This document shows, one piece after another, positions 18,570 through 28,321 of a stretch of DNA of 64,000 nucleotides. Numbering within the stretch: the first letter of the stretch is position 1; each line of letters opens with the position of its first letter. This DNA comes from Pseudomonas rhizophila (GTDB lineage Bacteria > Pseudomonadota > Gammaproteobacteria > Pseudomonadales > Pseudomonadaceae), in assembly GCF_003033885.1 (NCBI RefSeq), contig NZ_CP024081.1, forward strand, positions 3,782,554-3,846,553, written 5' to 3'. Under the pieces are notes generated by a model, which ran no database searches, was not told the DNA's origin, and saw only the letters and a list, made by a program, of their open reading frames with translations. The translations under genes were made by a program, and so were the position numbers.

Positions 18570-18995
18570 ATGAACCTCTCTCCCTTCCACTTGGCAATCC
18601 CGGTTTACGACCTCGCTGGCGCACGCACCTTTTATGGTGAAGTGTTTGGACTGCAAGAGGGGCGCTCCAGCGCCCACTGGGTCGATTTCAACTTTTACGG
18701 CCACCAGTTGGTGATCCATGAGCAGCCAAAAACCGCGGCCCAGGAAAGCGTTCACAGCAACCCGGTGGACGGCCATGACGTACCTGTTCCTCATTTCGGC
18801 ATCATTTTGGGCTGGGAGGAATGGGAAGCACTGGCCGAACGCTTGAAATCCTTCGGTACCCAGTTTGTGATTGAACCCTACATTCGCTTCAAGGGGCAGG
18901 TGGGTGAGCAGGCGACGATGTTCCTGTTCGACCCTTGCGGTAACGCGCTTGAATTCAAGGCGTTCAAGGATATGAGCCAGTTGTTCGCAAAGTAG
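18570..18995 (+). CDS. VOC-family (glyoxalase/dioxygenase-like) protein
   Basis: A 141-residue vicinal oxygen chelate protein: [23 protein letters not shown] at the N-terminus and [18 protein letters not shown] at the C-terminus are the paired beta-alpha modules. Metal-ligand candidates are His8 and a Glu near the end. The ATG at 18570 has AGGAG at a good distance; a start at 18534 is in frame but has no such site. Members include glyoxalase I, extradiol dioxygenases and fosfomycin-resistance proteins; which reaction occurs here cannot be told. Divergent from and probably regulated by the LysR gene. Confidence 0.88.
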   Translation: MNLSPFHLAIPVYDLAGARTFYGEVFGLQEGRSSAHWVDFNFYGHQLVIHEQPKTAAQESVHSNPVDGHDVPVPHFGIILGWEEWEALAERLKSFGTQFVIEPYIRFKGQVGEQATMFLFDPCGNALEFKAFKDMSQLFAK

Positions 18996-19227
18996 TCCAG
19001 CCAGAGGTGGGCAGGCGCAGAGGTGGGGCGACAAAGATGTAAGAACAGGCGATGGCGATCCTTTGAGGGTACCCTTCAGAACCGCACACACATGCCGATA
19101 CAGCGCGCGTAGATCCTGATTGCGCAAGCGCTTCAGAGGGGGTCGCCCCCAATACTCAAGGCGTATGTGCGCCTGTACCCACTAGGTTTTCGCAGGTCTG
19201 CCCATCAGCGGGCCTCAGGTAAGAATC

Positions 19228-20943
19228 ATGTCAGCCCACCCCAGGACCGAGCTGGAAGGTGCCCTTGCCCTATGCAAAGGCAGTTTTCTTTGCGTCGGTT
19301 TTTTCAGTTTTTTCGTCAATTTGCTGATGCTGGTTCCATCGTTCTACATGTTGCAGGTGTATGACCGTGCAGTAGGAAGCGCCAGCCAGTCGACTTTATT
19401 GATGCTCACGCTGATCATGTTGCTGTTGATGATCACGATGGGCGGCCTGGAGTGGGTTCGTTCGCGGATTATGGTACGAATCAGTACTCGCCTGGACACG
19501 CTGCTGGGCCAGCGTCTGTTCGACGCCAGTTTCAAGCGGGCACTCAACACCAACGGCATGAATGCCACCGCCCAGCCGTTGAGCGACCTGAACGCCTTGC
19601 GCCAGTTTCTGACCGGTAACGGCTTGTTTGCCTTTTTCGATGCTCCGTGGATTCCGATCTACCTGGCGGTGATGTTCATTTTTCATCCATGGTACGGGTG
19701 GATGGGGGTCGTGAGTGCGGTGATGCTAGGGGCGTTGGCGTTCATCAACGAGAAGCTCACTCATGCACCGTTGCAGGCGGCCAACCGCGAGCAGATCGCG
19801 GCTACCACCTTCACTAACAAGAGCCTGCGCAATGCCGAAGTGGTCGAATCCATGGGCATGCTTGCAAGTCTGCGTCAGCACTGGAACGGGCAAATCCATA
19901 AGGTCCTGACCTTGCAAAGCCTGGCCAGCGACCGCGCCGCGACCATGATGGCGATGTCCAGGACGTTCCGCCAGATTGTTCAGTCGCTGATGTTGGGCCT
20001 GGGCGCCTACTTGACGATCAATCATGAGATTTCGCCCGGGCTGATGATTGCCGGCTCCATTTTACTGGGGCGCGCCCTGGCGCCTATCGATCAGTTGATC
20101 GGCGTCTGGAAAGGCTTTCTTGGCGCACGCTCGCAATATGCCCGATTACACGAGTTGCTGGTCAAGATCGCCGCCGAGCCTGAGCGCATGTCGTTGCCCG
20201 CACCTGAAGGGGCGATTCGCGTCGAGGGGCTTTCAGTGGGATCCCCGGACAATCGCAAGCCGATTATTCGCGGCGTGGACTTCCAGGTGGCCGCTGGTGA
20301 GGTGGTGGGGATCATTGGTCCCAGCGGCGCAGGAAAGTCGACCCTGGCCAGGGCGTTGCTGGGGATCTGGCCAAACCTGGCCGGAACCGTGCGCCTGGAC
20401 GGTGCAGACATCAGCCAATGGCGCCGGGACGAACTGGGCCAGTACATCGGCTATTTGCCCCAGGACATAGAACTGTTCGAGGGCAGCATCAGCCAGAATA
20501 TCTCACGCTTCGGCCCGGTGAATGCGCCTGCAGTGGTCGCCGCCGCGCGCATGGCCGGTGTACATGACCTGGTGCTGCAACTGCCCGATGGCTACGACAC
20601 CTTGATTGGCGCCAATGGCGGTGGACTCTCTGGCGGCCAGCGGCAACGCATCGGGCTGGCCCGCGCCTTGTACGGCGAGCCGCGTCTGGTGGTACTTGAC
20701 GAGCCGAACTCCAATCTGGATGACGCTGGAGAAAAAATGCTCGCCGAAGCGCTGCAGAAACTGCGGCAGAATCGGGCCACGGTGTTTGTCATTACCCATC
20801 GTTCCGGGGTGTTGGCGCAGGTGGACAAACTGCTGGTTCTCAATCACGGCGAGCTGAGCCTGTTCGGGCCGCGCGACAAGGTCCTGGCACGGCTACAGGG
20901 CGCGACGCCGACGGCCCACCAGGCTGCCGCGGTTGAATCGTAG
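19228..20943 (+). CDS. Type I secretion ABC transporter (PrtD/AprD-like)
   Basis: A 571-residue exporter half-molecule: six membrane helices in the first 300 residues, then an ATPase with Walker A GPSGAGKST (about 364-372), signature LSGGQRQRIGLARAL and Walker B LVVLDEPNSNLD. There is no C39 peptidase domain, consistent with the PrtD branch that exports RTX proteases with uncleaved C-terminal signals. First gene of a four-gene unit with adaptor, TolC partner and RTX protease. Paralogous to the aprD gene at 51699. Confidence 0.95.
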   Translation: MSAHPRTELEGALALCKGSFLCVGFFSFFVNLLMLVPSFYMLQVYDRAVGSASQSTLLMLTLIMLLLMITMGGLEWVRSRIMVRISTRLDTLLGQRLFDASFKRALNTNGMNATAQPLSDLNALRQFLTGNGLFAFFDAPWIPIYLAVMFIFHPWYGWMGVVSAVMLGALAFINEKLTHAPLQAANREQIAATTFTNKSLRNAEVVESMGMLASLRQHWNGQIHKVLTLQSLASDRAATMMAMSRTFRQIVQSLMLGLGAYLTINHEISPGLMIAGSILLGRALAPIDQLIGVWKGFLGARSQYARLHELLVKIAAEPERMSLPAPEGAIRVEGLSVGSPDNRKPIIRGVDFQVAAGEVVGIIGPSGAGKSTLARALLGIWPNLAGTVRLDGADISQWRRDELGQYIGYLPQDIELFEGSISQNISRFGPVNAPAVVAAARMAGVHDLVLQLPDGYDTLIGANGGGLSGGQRQRIGLARALYGEPRLVVLDEPNSNLDDAGEKMLAEALQKLRQNRATVFVITHRSGVLAQVDKLLVLNHGELSLFGPRDKVLARLQGATPTAHQAAAVES

Positions 20944-20949
20944 GGACGG

Positions 20950-22281
20950 ATGAACAACGTTATGCAAGACACTAAGCACTCATCCGTCGATATGTCCGGG
21001 CTGCCAATCGATGACAAACCAGTACGGCGCATCGGCTACTTGATGCTGCTGGTCACCTTTGGCCTGTTTGGCGGCTGGGCTACCCTGGCTCCGCTCGACA
21101 GTGCTGCGCTCGCGCCGGGTGTGGTAACCGTCAAGAGCTATCGCAAGACCGTACAACATCTTGAGGGCGGCATTGTGCGCGAACTGCGCGTGCATGACGG
21201 TGACCTGGTGAAAGCCGGCGATGTGTTGTTGGTACTCGACAACACCCAGGCGCGTTCGGAAATGGAAGCCATGCGTAGCCAGTTGATCGCCGCGCTCGAA
21301 CTCCAGGCCCGATTGGTGGCTGAACGTGATGCGCTGCCCGAGCCACCGCTCGTGCCTACGCTGGATCCCAATGATCCCCGAGTGCGCGAGGCTCGCGACA
21401 GTGAAGGGCGGATCTTCCAGACCCGACGGACCTCGTTGCTGGGCGAAATCGGCTTGCTGGAGAAGTCCATCGGACAAATCGAAGAACAGATCCGCGGATT
21501 CAAGGCCGTCATCGCCAGCAAACAGATGCTCGCCGTTTCCTATGAAGAAGAGATTGTCGACTTGCGTGCATTGCTCGCCGAAGGCTACGTGGACAAGCAG
21601 CGTCTGCGCGAGCAAGAGCGAAGTCTTTCTCGGCTGCAGGCCGAAATTGCTGAAAGCCGCTCCGAAAGCGCGCGAGCGCGGGTTCATATCGACGAGGCGC
21701 GGTTGAAGATACTGCAACTGAAAAAGACTTTTGCCACCGAGGTCGCAGGTCTGCTGGGCGATGCGCAGACCAAGGTCTATGAATTGCGCGAGCGGCTGGC
21801 CACCCTGCAGGACCGCGACCAACGCACCGATATCCTCGCGCCCGAGTCGGGAATGGTCATGGGTATGACCGTACACACGCTGGGCGCAGTGGTCAGTCCA
21901 GGCACTGCGCTGTTGGACATCGTCCCGGCCAACGAAGAACTGATTGTTGAAGCACAGCTGTCACCGATGGACATCGACCGTGTCGCACTGGGCAAACTGG
22001 CGGACATTCGCTTCAGTGCGTTCAAGAGCAGCACCACGCCAGTCATCGAAGGGCAACTGGTGCAGATATCAGCTGATCGCCTGATCAACAAGGACACCGG
22101 TGCCGCTTATTACCTGGCACGCGTGGCCCTGACCGACAAGGGGCGTCAGGCCCTGGGCGATCTCACTCTGGTACCGGGAATGCCGGTCGAAGTGCTGATT
22201 AATACGGGCGCGCGGACGCTGTTGCAGTATTTGATGCAGCCGGCCAGCAATGCGTTTGCCCGTTCGTTGATCGAGGATTGA
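20950..22281 (+). CDS. Type I secretion adaptor, HlyD/PrtE family
   Basis: A 443-residue membrane fusion protein: one N-terminal transmembrane helix (YLMLLVTFGLFGGWATLAPL), a lipoyl-like half (VQHLEGGIVRELRVHDGDLVKAGDVLLVLD), a long coiled coil (about 95-280) and a beta-barrel with APESGMVMGMTVHTLGAVVSPG. It bridges the ABC exporter and the outer membrane channel. The start is six bases after the ABC gene's stop; another ATG lies four codons downstream. Confidence 0.95.
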   Translation: MNNVMQDTKHSSVDMSGLPIDDKPVRRIGYLMLLVTFGLFGGWATLAPLDSAALAPGVVTVKSYRKTVQHLEGGIVRELRVHDGDLVKAGDVLLVLDNTQARSEMEAMRSQLIAALELQARLVAERDALPEPPLVPTLDPNDPRVREARDSEGRIFQTRRTSLLGEIGLLEKSIGQIEEQIRGFKAVIASKQMLAVSYEEEIVDLRALLAEGYVDKQRLREQERSLSRLQAEIAESRSESARARVHIDEARLKILQLKKTFATEVAGLLGDAQTKVYELRERLATLQDRDQRTDILAPESGMVMGMTVHTLGAVVSPGTALLDIVPANEELIVEAQLSPMDIDRVALGKLADIRFSAFKSSTTPVIEGQLVQISADRLINKDTGAAYYLARVALTDKGRQALGDLTLVPGMPVEVLINTGARTLLQYLMQPASNAFARSLIED

Positions 22282-22282
22282 C

Positions 22283-23611
22283 ATGAAGCTTCTGATCGCG
22301 ATGAGTCTGGCCCTCGTGCCACTTGGCGCTCTCGCTGACGACAGCTCGGCGCTCCCTTACACAGATCTGTTGCAACTGCATCAGGAAGCCCAAGTGGCTG
22401 ACCCGCGTATTTTACGGGCACAAGCGATGGTCCGTAGTGGTGAGGGCAGCGAGCGGGCGGCCTTTGGTCAACTGCTGCCACAGCTCAATGCCAGCGGCAG
22501 TGTTAACCGCAGTCGGCGCGACGACGATTTGAATCGTATCCAATACAACGGCAAACGCCTGGCGATGATGCTCAATCAGGTTATTTACGATCCGCAGGTC
22601 TGGCGCAGCTACCAAAAGTACATAGAGCTGGCCCGCCAGAGCGAGTACGAGTCCGATGACACTCAAGTGCAGGCCAGCATTGATTTGTCCGAGCGCTACT
22701 TCGCGGTTCTCGCGGCGGAGGACGAATTGGCCCTGGTACGCAGCGAGCTGGACGCGACCGAGCGCAACCTCAAACGGACCCACGCGCTGTATGCACGCAA
22801 AATGGCGATGGTGACTGATGTACTTGACCTTGAGGCGCGTGTGGATGCGCTCAGGGCGGATGAGATCGAAGCCAGCAATGAGGTCGAGGTGAGTCGTCAA
22901 GCCATGTCCGAACTGGTGGGGCGTGATATCCGTGAGCCGCTCAAACGCATGGCTGGCAATCCAGCCTTCAGTTTACCTGCGCAAGCGCAGGACCATTGGG
23001 TGCAGACAGCACTGGACAGTAACCCGGCACTGCTTGCCCGCGAGCACAGTATCCGCGCCGCCGAGGCCGCTATCGGTGAAGCCAGGGCGGGACATCTGCC
23101 ACGGTTGGGGCTGAACTTGACCGCGCAACGCAGTGATATCGGCTATGAAGGCGCGTTGGCGCCTCGTTCGGACAATCTCGTCGCCTCTCTGGACTTGCAG
23201 GTGCCGCTCTATAGCGGCGGCTCCACCCGTGCCCGAGTATCAAGCTCCGAAAACGATAAGGAAGTCGCCGAGCAAGAGCTGGAAGCCTTGCGGCGTCAGG
23301 TCATCACGCAAACCCGAACGGCCTATCTTGGCGTGACAACCGGGCTCAGCCGAATCAAGGCAACACAACGCGCCTTGGAATCCGCCGAAAAATCACGGAT
23401 AGGCACCGAGAAGGCCTTCGGATACGGCGTCAAGAATGCCGTCGATGTGCTGGACAGTATCAAGGAAGAGTTTCGCGCACGGCGCGACTTCAATCAGTCC
23501 CAATACAAGTTCGTGACCAGTTTGCTGGTGCTGCATCGCTGGAGCGGCAGATTGGGGGAGGAGGATATCCGCAGGGTCAACGAATGGCTCGTTGCACCGT
23601 CATCTCACTGA
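22283..23611 (+). CDS. Type I secretion outer membrane protein, TolC family
   Basis: A 442-residue TolC-type channel with a signal peptide (LLIAMSLALVPLGALA, cleaved before DDSS) and two repeats of the outer-membrane efflux domain (YTDLLQLHQEAQVADPRILRAQ; NPALLAREHSIRAAEAAIGEARAG). The ATG is one base after the adaptor's stop, so the three export genes are co-translated. It completes the first type I machine of the window. Confidence 0.94.
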   Translation: MKLLIAMSLALVPLGALADDSSALPYTDLLQLHQEAQVADPRILRAQAMVRSGEGSERAAFGQLLPQLNASGSVNRSRRDDDLNRIQYNGKRLAMMLNQVIYDPQVWRSYQKYIELARQSEYESDDTQVQASIDLSERYFAVLAAEDELALVRSELDATERNLKRTHALYARKMAMVTDVLDLEARVDALRADEIEASNEVEVSRQAMSELVGRDIREPLKRMAGNPAFSLPAQAQDHWVQTALDSNPALLAREHSIRAAEAAIGEARAGHLPRLGLNLTAQRSDIGYEGALAPRSDNLVASLDLQVPLYSGGSTRARVSSSENDKEVAEQELEALRRQVITQTRTAYLGVTTGLSRIKATQRALESAEKSRIGTEKAFGYGVKNAVDVLDSIKEEFRARRDFNQSQYKFVTSLLVLHRWSGRLGEEDIRRVNEWLVAPSSH

Positions 23612-23705
23612 AGACAAAAATAGTGGCAAGATGATGTTAAATCCACTCATTCTAATGCAAAATATCCCTCTGTAATGGCCGCACCAGGAAAGGCCACAGA
23701 CTGCC

Positions 23706-23713
23706 CAAGGAAG
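23706..23713 (+). promoter_or_regulatory. Rsm-type CANGGANG motif over the ribosome-binding site
   Basis: CAAGGAAG overlaps the Shine-Dalgarno sequence seven bases before the ATG of the large RTX protease gene. It fits the CANGGANG core bound by RsmA/RsmE proteins in pseudomonads, though the flanking bases are less ideal than at aprA. Confidence 0.55.
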
Positions 23714-23719
23714 CTTCAC

Positions 23720-26700
23720 ATGCCCCATCCCGTTGGTTACTCGTTTGTTTCGTCCGCAAAGCTGACCGGCAATGCGCAGGTCAATAGCTTGCTTTATGGC
23801 ACCTATTGGATGGGCAACTCGTGGAGCACCGGCACGTTTACCACGCCCCTGACGTATAGCTTCGTCACGGCGGACTCACGTTTCGCCATCAATTACAGCA
23901 GTGATAGTGAATATGAGTCCATCTATCTCCTGACGTCAGCGCAGCAAAACGCCATCGTCAGCGCGCTCGGCACCTGGAGTTCGGTCGCCAACCTCAAATT
24001 CACACGGGTCAGCGAGTCCTCCACCAACGTCGGTGATCTGCGCTTCGGCGGCTATCTGGATATGGACGAAGACACCGCTGCCTGGGGCTATTTTCCCGCT
24101 CACACACCCAGTGCCGGTGATGTCTGGATCGGGCCAGTGACGAACGACCCGACTCCGGTCAAAGGTACGTACGACTATCTGACTTTTATGCATGAGATCG
24201 GCCATGCTCTGGGCCTCAAGCACCCGTTCTCGCAAAGCCTGTCAAACCCCACGGTACTGGCGCCTCAGTTCGATGATGTCCGCTATACCATCATGAGTTA
24301 CGACAGTGCTTATTCCTATGAGCCAACCACGCCCATGCTGCTGGACATTGCCGCCATCCAGAGTCTCTATGGGGCCAACACTCAGTGGCAGACCGGCAAC
24401 AACACATACAGTTGGGCGGCAGACCAATCGGTTTTCGAAACGATTTGGGACGCAGGCGGCAATGACACTATCGATGCCACCAATCAGCTCGCAGCGGTGC
24501 GCATCAATCTGAATGAAGGCCAGTTCAGCAAAATAGGGCAAGCGTTCATCGACCTAGACACCCAGGCGGCGTTCAACGACGGGCTGGCGATCGCCTATGG
24601 CGCAAAAATTGAAAACGCAGTCGGCTCGGCCAATGACGACACGCTCATTGGTAACGCACTAAACAACCTGCTGAATGGCCGTGCCGGCAAGGACTTGATG
24701 ATCGGCGGGGCGGGTAACGATACTTACGTCGTCGACAACAGCGGTGACGTGGTTCAGGAAAGCAGTGCCCTCAATAGCGGAATCGACAGCGTTGTTTCAT
24801 CAATCAACTACATTCTTGGCAGCAACCTTGAGAACCTGACACTGAGCGGCACCGGCAACCTCGACGGTACCGGCAACGCGCTGAACAACCGCATCACCGG
24901 TAACGCTGGCGCCAACACCCTTTCAGGAGGGGCGGGCAGCGACACCCTGGATGGTGGCAGTGGTATCGACACGCTGATCGGTGGCACTGGCAACGACACC
25001 TACGTGGTCGATAACATCAGTGACCTGATCAGCGAAACCAGCACCCTGGTCAGCGAAGTGGATACGGTGCGTTCCTCGGTGAACTGGACCCTGGGCAGCA
25101 ATCTGGAAAACCTCACGCTGATCGGGTCAGCCTCACTCAATGGCACCGGCAACACGCTGGGCAACGTACTGGTCGGTAACGCCGGCAGCAACCTGCTGAA
25201 CGGCGGCGGGGGGATCGACACGCTGATCGGTGGTACCGGCAATGACACCTACGTGGTCGACAACCTCAGGGACATTGTTCGTGAGACCAGCACCCTGGCC
25301 AGTGAAATCGATACGGTGCGCTCCTCGGTGAGCTGGACCCTGGGCGCTAATCTGGAAAACCTTGCCCTGACCGGCGCTGCTCACCTCAGCGGCACCGGTA
25401 ATGCCCTGCGTAACGTCCTGACGGGTAATGCGGGCAATAACGTGCTCAACGCAGGAGCAGGCAACGACACACTGGACGGTGGCAGTGGTATCGACACGCT
25501 GATCGGCGGCACCGGCAATGACACCTACGTGGTCGACAACCTCAGGGACATCGTTCGTGAGACCAGCACCCTGGCCCGTGAAATCGATACGGTGCGCTCC
25601 TCGGTGAGCTGGTCTCTGGGGGCCAATCTGGAAAACCTCGCCCTGATAGGCACTGCCCACCTCAGTGGCTCCGGCAACGCCCTGAACAACGTGCTGATGG
25701 GCAACGTCGGCAACAATCTGCTGAACGGTGGCACTGGTATCGACACGCTGATCGGCGGCACCGGCAACGACACCTACGTGGTCGACAACCTCAGGGATGT
25801 CGTCCGCGAAACCAGCACGCTAGCCAGTGAAATCGATACCGTGCGCTCCTCGGTGAGCTGGACCCTGGGCGCCAATCTGGAAAACCTCGCCCTGATAGGC
25901 ACTGCTCACCTCAGTGGCACCGGCAATGCCCTGCGCAATGTGCTGATCGGCAATGCAGGCAACAATGTGCTGAACGGTGGCGCAGGAAACGACACACTGG
26001 ACGGTGGCAGGGGCATCGACACGCTGATCGGTGGCACCGGCAACGACACCTACGTGGTCGACAACCTCAGGGATGTCGTCCGCGAAACCAGCACCCTGGC
26101 CAGCGAAATCGATACCGTACGCTCCTCGGTGAGCTGGTCCCTGGGTGCCAACCTGGAAAACCTCACCCTGATCGGCAGTACCCACCTCAATGGCACCGGC
26201 AACACATTGGGTAACGTGCTGATTGGCAACGTCGGCAACAATGTGCTGAACGGTGGAGCAGGTAACGACACCCTGGACGGTGGCAGTGGTATCGACACGC
26301 TGATCGGTGGCACGGGCAAGGACACTTACGTGGTCGACAACCTCAGGGACATCGTCCGCGAAACCAGCACAACGGTTAGCGAGATTGATACCGTGCGCTC
26401 CTCGGTGAGCTGGTCCCTGGGTGCCAACCTGGAAAACCTCACCCTGATCGGCAGCACCCACCTCAATGGCAACGGCAACACATTGGGTAACGTGCTGATT
26501 GGCAACGTTGGCAACAATGTGCTGAACGGCGGAGCAGGTAACGACACCCTGGACGGTGGCAGCGGTATCGACACGCTGATCGGCGGCACCGGCAATGACA
26601 CTTATGTGGTCGACAACCTCAGGGACATCGTCATCGAAACCAGCACCACGGTTAGCGAGATCGATACCGTGCGCTCCTCGGTGAGTTGGAGCCTGGGTGC

Positions 26701-27196
26701 TAACCTGGAAAACCTCACCCTGGTCGGCAGCACCCACCTCAATGGTACCGGCAACGCCCTGGGCAACGTGCTGAACGGCAACACCGGCAACAACGTGCTG
26801 AACGGTGGAGCTGGCAACGATAAACTCAACGGCGGCGCAGGCGATGACACGCTGATCGGCGGCATTGGCAGTGACACGCTCACTGGCGGCACTGGAGCCG
26901 ATCGATTTGTTTTCAGTGCGTTGGATGAACTGGGTAAGGGAAGCGCTCGCGACGTCATTACCGACTTCAGCAGCATTCTGGGCGATAAGATTGACCTATC
27001 GAAACTGGCTGCCGATTTCCTGACCATGCCAATCAACGGGTTCAGCTTCATCGACTCGAACGACTTCACGAGCGCGGGGCAATTGCGCTTCGTCGATCAG
27101 GTGCTTTACGGCAACATCAACGACAATCTGGATGCGGATTTCGAAATCCAGCTACTGGGCGTCAATACCTTCAGTGCCAACGATCTGATTGCTTGA
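23720..27196 (+). CDS. Large serralysin-like RTX metalloprotease (M10-type), repeat-expanded
   Basis: A 1158-residue secreted protease with no N-terminal signal peptide. The zincin motif HEIGHALGLKHP starts at His158 and the Met-turn is IMSYDS. It then shows DIAAIQSLYG, the junction typical of serralysins. The C-terminal two thirds consist of eight units of RTX nonapeptides (GGTGNDTYV, GGAGNDTLD) joined by VRSSVSW-type linkers, and end with a serralysin-like cap (DRFVFSALDELG, DVITDFSS) and an uncleaved type I signal (FEIQLLGVNTFSANDLIA). Ordinary serralysins are under 500 residues. The ATG at 23720 has AAGGAAG upstream; an earlier ATG at 23675 has none. Probable cargo of the exporter immediately upstream. 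No inhibitor gene adjoins it. Confidence 0.92.
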   Translation: MPHPVGYSFVSSAKLTGNAQVNSLLYGTYWMGNSWSTGTFTTPLTYSFVTADSRFAINYSSDSEYESIYLLTSAQQNAIVSALGTWSSVANLKFTRVSESSTNVGDLRFGGYLDMDEDTAAWGYFPAHTPSAGDVWIGPVTNDPTPVKGTYDYLTFMHEIGHALGLKHPFSQSLSNPTVLAPQFDDVRYTIMSYDSAYSYEPTTPMLLDIAAIQSLYGANTQWQTGNNTYSWAADQSVFETIWDAGGNDTIDATNQLAAVRINLNEGQFSKIGQAFIDLDTQAAFNDGLAIAYGAKIENAVGSANDDTLIGNALNNLLNGRAGKDLMIGGAGNDTYVVDNSGDVVQESSALNSGIDSVVSSINYILGSNLENLTLSGTGNLDGTGNALNNRITGNAGANTLSGGAGSDTLDGGSGIDTLIGGTGNDTYVVDNISDLISETSTLVSEVDTVRSSVNWTLGSNLENLTLIGSASLNGTGNTLGNVLVGNAGSNLLNGGGGIDTLIGGTGNDTYVVDNLRDIVRETSTLASEIDTVRSSVSWTLGANLENLALTGAAHLSGTGNALRNVLTGNAGNNVLNAGAGNDTLDGGSGIDTLIGGTGNDTYVVDNLRDIVRETSTLAREIDTVRSSVSWSLGANLENLALIGTAHLSGSGNALNNVLMGNVGNNLLNGGTGIDTLIGGTGNDTYVVDNLRDVVRETSTLASEIDTVRSSVSWTLGANLENLALIGTAHLSGTGNALRNVLIGNAGNNVLNGGAGNDTLDGGRGIDTLIGGTGNDTYVVDNLRDVVRETSTLASEIDTVRSSVSWSLGANLENLTLIGSTHLNGTGNTLGNVLIGNVGNNVLNGGAGNDTLDGGSGIDTLIGGTGKDTYVVDNLRDIVRETSTTVSEIDTVRSSVSWSLGANLENLTLIGSTHLNGNGNTLGNVLIGNVGNNVLNGGAGNDTLDGGSGIDTLIGGTGNDTYVVDNLRDIVIETSTTVSEIDTVRSSVSWSLGANLENLTLVGSTHLNGTGNALGNVLNGNTGNNVLNGGAGNDKLNGGAGDDTLIGGIGSDTLTGGTGADRFVFSALDELGKGSARDVITDFSSILGDKIDLSKLAADFLTMPINGFSFIDSNDFTSAGQLRFVDQVLYGNINDNLDADFEIQLLGVNTFSANDLIA
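24700..26815 (+). repeat. Tandem 249/276-bp repeats within the RTX protease
   Basis: The phrase ATCGACACGCTGATCGG recurs at 24965, 25214, 25490, 25739, 26015, 26291 and 26567, giving spacings of 249, 276, 249, 276, 276 and 276 bases. A more diverged first unit starts near 24700. Each unit codes for 83 or 92 residues; the difference is one RTX nonapeptide (NDTLDGGSG). Long stretches are near-identical at DNA level between units, so the array probably grew by recent duplication. Confidence 0.95.
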
Positions 27197-27211
27197 TAAA
27201 GCAGTGTCCGG

Positions 27212-27235
27212 ACGCTTTGAGACAGCTCAGAGCGT
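27212..27235. terminator. Stem-loop between convergent protease and LacI genes
   Basis: ACGCTTTGAG (27212-27221) pairs with CTCAGAGCGT (27226-27235) with one mismatch around an ACAG loop. It lies in the 57-base gap between convergent genes. There is no U-tract, so termination is a suggestion only. Confidence 0.4.
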
Positions 27236-27253
27236 GCCCAATACAGACTCGGC

Positions 27254-28246
27254 TTACAGCGACGCCCTGACTACCAATGGGCAATCTACCGGCTGGGCGC
27301 CCGACACCTCGAGGTTCTCGATCAGGTGCCGGGCAGCCCTGCGACCGATCTCGTAGTACGGCAGTTGGACCGTGGTCAGTGGCGGAATGAACAGCTCGGC
27401 GATGCCGATCATGTTGTCATAGCCGAGCACCGCAACATCGCTGGGAATCTTCAGGCCACGGCCCAACAACAACTGATAGGCACAGAAGGCGATACGGTCG
27501 TTGCCGCAGATCAGAATGTCGAACTGCGGTCGCCCCTCGATGATGTGCCGGTCGAGAATGGCTGCGGTTTCACCGTAGGCATCGTGATCGGAAAGGTCGT
27601 ATTGCAGAAGTGCTTCCGGCGCCAGCCCAAAGGCCTGGCAGGCACGTTGCAACCCTTCTTGTCGCAGGCTCCAGGCAAGGCTCTGTTTTGGCAGATTGAT
27701 ACACAGAGGGCGCCGATAGCCTTGGCTCAAGGCGTGATGCACCGCTCGATGCTGCCCCGTTTCATCGTCGGGCACATAGCTGACCAGGCGAGTGTCATCG
27801 GCCAGGCAATTGGCGAGTACCAGGGGTTTGCTTTTCAGGCGCTCGGGGATGCTCACCTGGCGCAATCCCATGGCACTGAAGATCAACCCGTCGGGACGGT
27901 GCGACATCATCAGGTCGATGTTCTGCTCGGTGGGCGGGTTGCTCAACAGGTTGAGGATAAACACATTCCAACCGGCTTGCTGCGCGGTCTGCTCGATGGA
28001 CAGCAGCAGCTCGACTGCGAAAGGTGTGGTCGCGGTATCCAGTGCGAACACACCGATGGTTCGCGCCTGGAGATTGTCCCCGCGCATCCTGCGCGCCGAA
28101 AGGCTCGGTACGAATTGCAGTTCGTCAATGGCGCGACGCACCCGCTGAAGGGTTTCGGGGCTCAGTTTTTCCGGATTGTTGAGCGCTCGAGAAACCGTCA
28201 TCAGGGACACGCCGGCCAGCTGTGCAACGTCTTTCACTGAAGTCAT
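27254..28246 (-). CDS. LacI-family regulator of the sucrose-type cluster
   Basis: A 330-residue LacI/GalR repressor: N-terminal helix-turn-helix VKDVAQLAGVSLMTVSRALN with the hinge motif LSARRMRG, and a periplasmic-binding-type ligand domain (TIGVFALDT, DGLIFSAMG, VLGYDNM). It lies immediately downstream of the GH32 hydrolase on the same strand. The palindrome at 34123-34134 in the divergent promoter of the transporter and porin is a typical LacI-family half-site arrangement. Likely derepressed by the imported sugar. Confidence 0.92.
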   Translation of the reverse strand: MTSVKDVAQLAGVSLMTVSRALNNPEKLSPETLQRVRRAIDELQFVPSLSARRMRGDNLQARTIGVFALDTATTPFAVELLLSIEQTAQQAGWNVFILNLLSNPPTEQNIDLMMSHRPDGLIFSAMGLRQVSIPERLKSKPLVLANCLADDTRLVSYVPDDETGQHRAVHHALSQGYRRPLCINLPKQSLAWSLRQEGLQRACQAFGLAPEALLQYDLSDHDAYGETAAILDRHIIEGRPQFDILICGNDRIAFCAYQLLLGRGLKIPSDVAVLGYDNMIGIAELFIPPLTTVQLPYYEIGRRAARHLIENLEVSGAQPVDCPLVVRASL

Positions 28247-28321
28247 GCGAGGTGCGGCCAGTCAGGTTGACGCCGAATCATGACACAGGCTCCGGGCTTG
28301 TCGCGACTCGAATGACATTGC

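Noticed and set aside
25133..26737. Long minus-strand frames with repeated Val/Asp/Ala-rich segments
   Set aside because: Antisense to the RTX repeat array; the repetition simply reflects the tandem DNA repeats.
24965..26815. Regular repeats resembling a CRISPR array
   Set aside because: The period of 249/276 bases is far too long, the repeats are in-frame and coding for RTX units.
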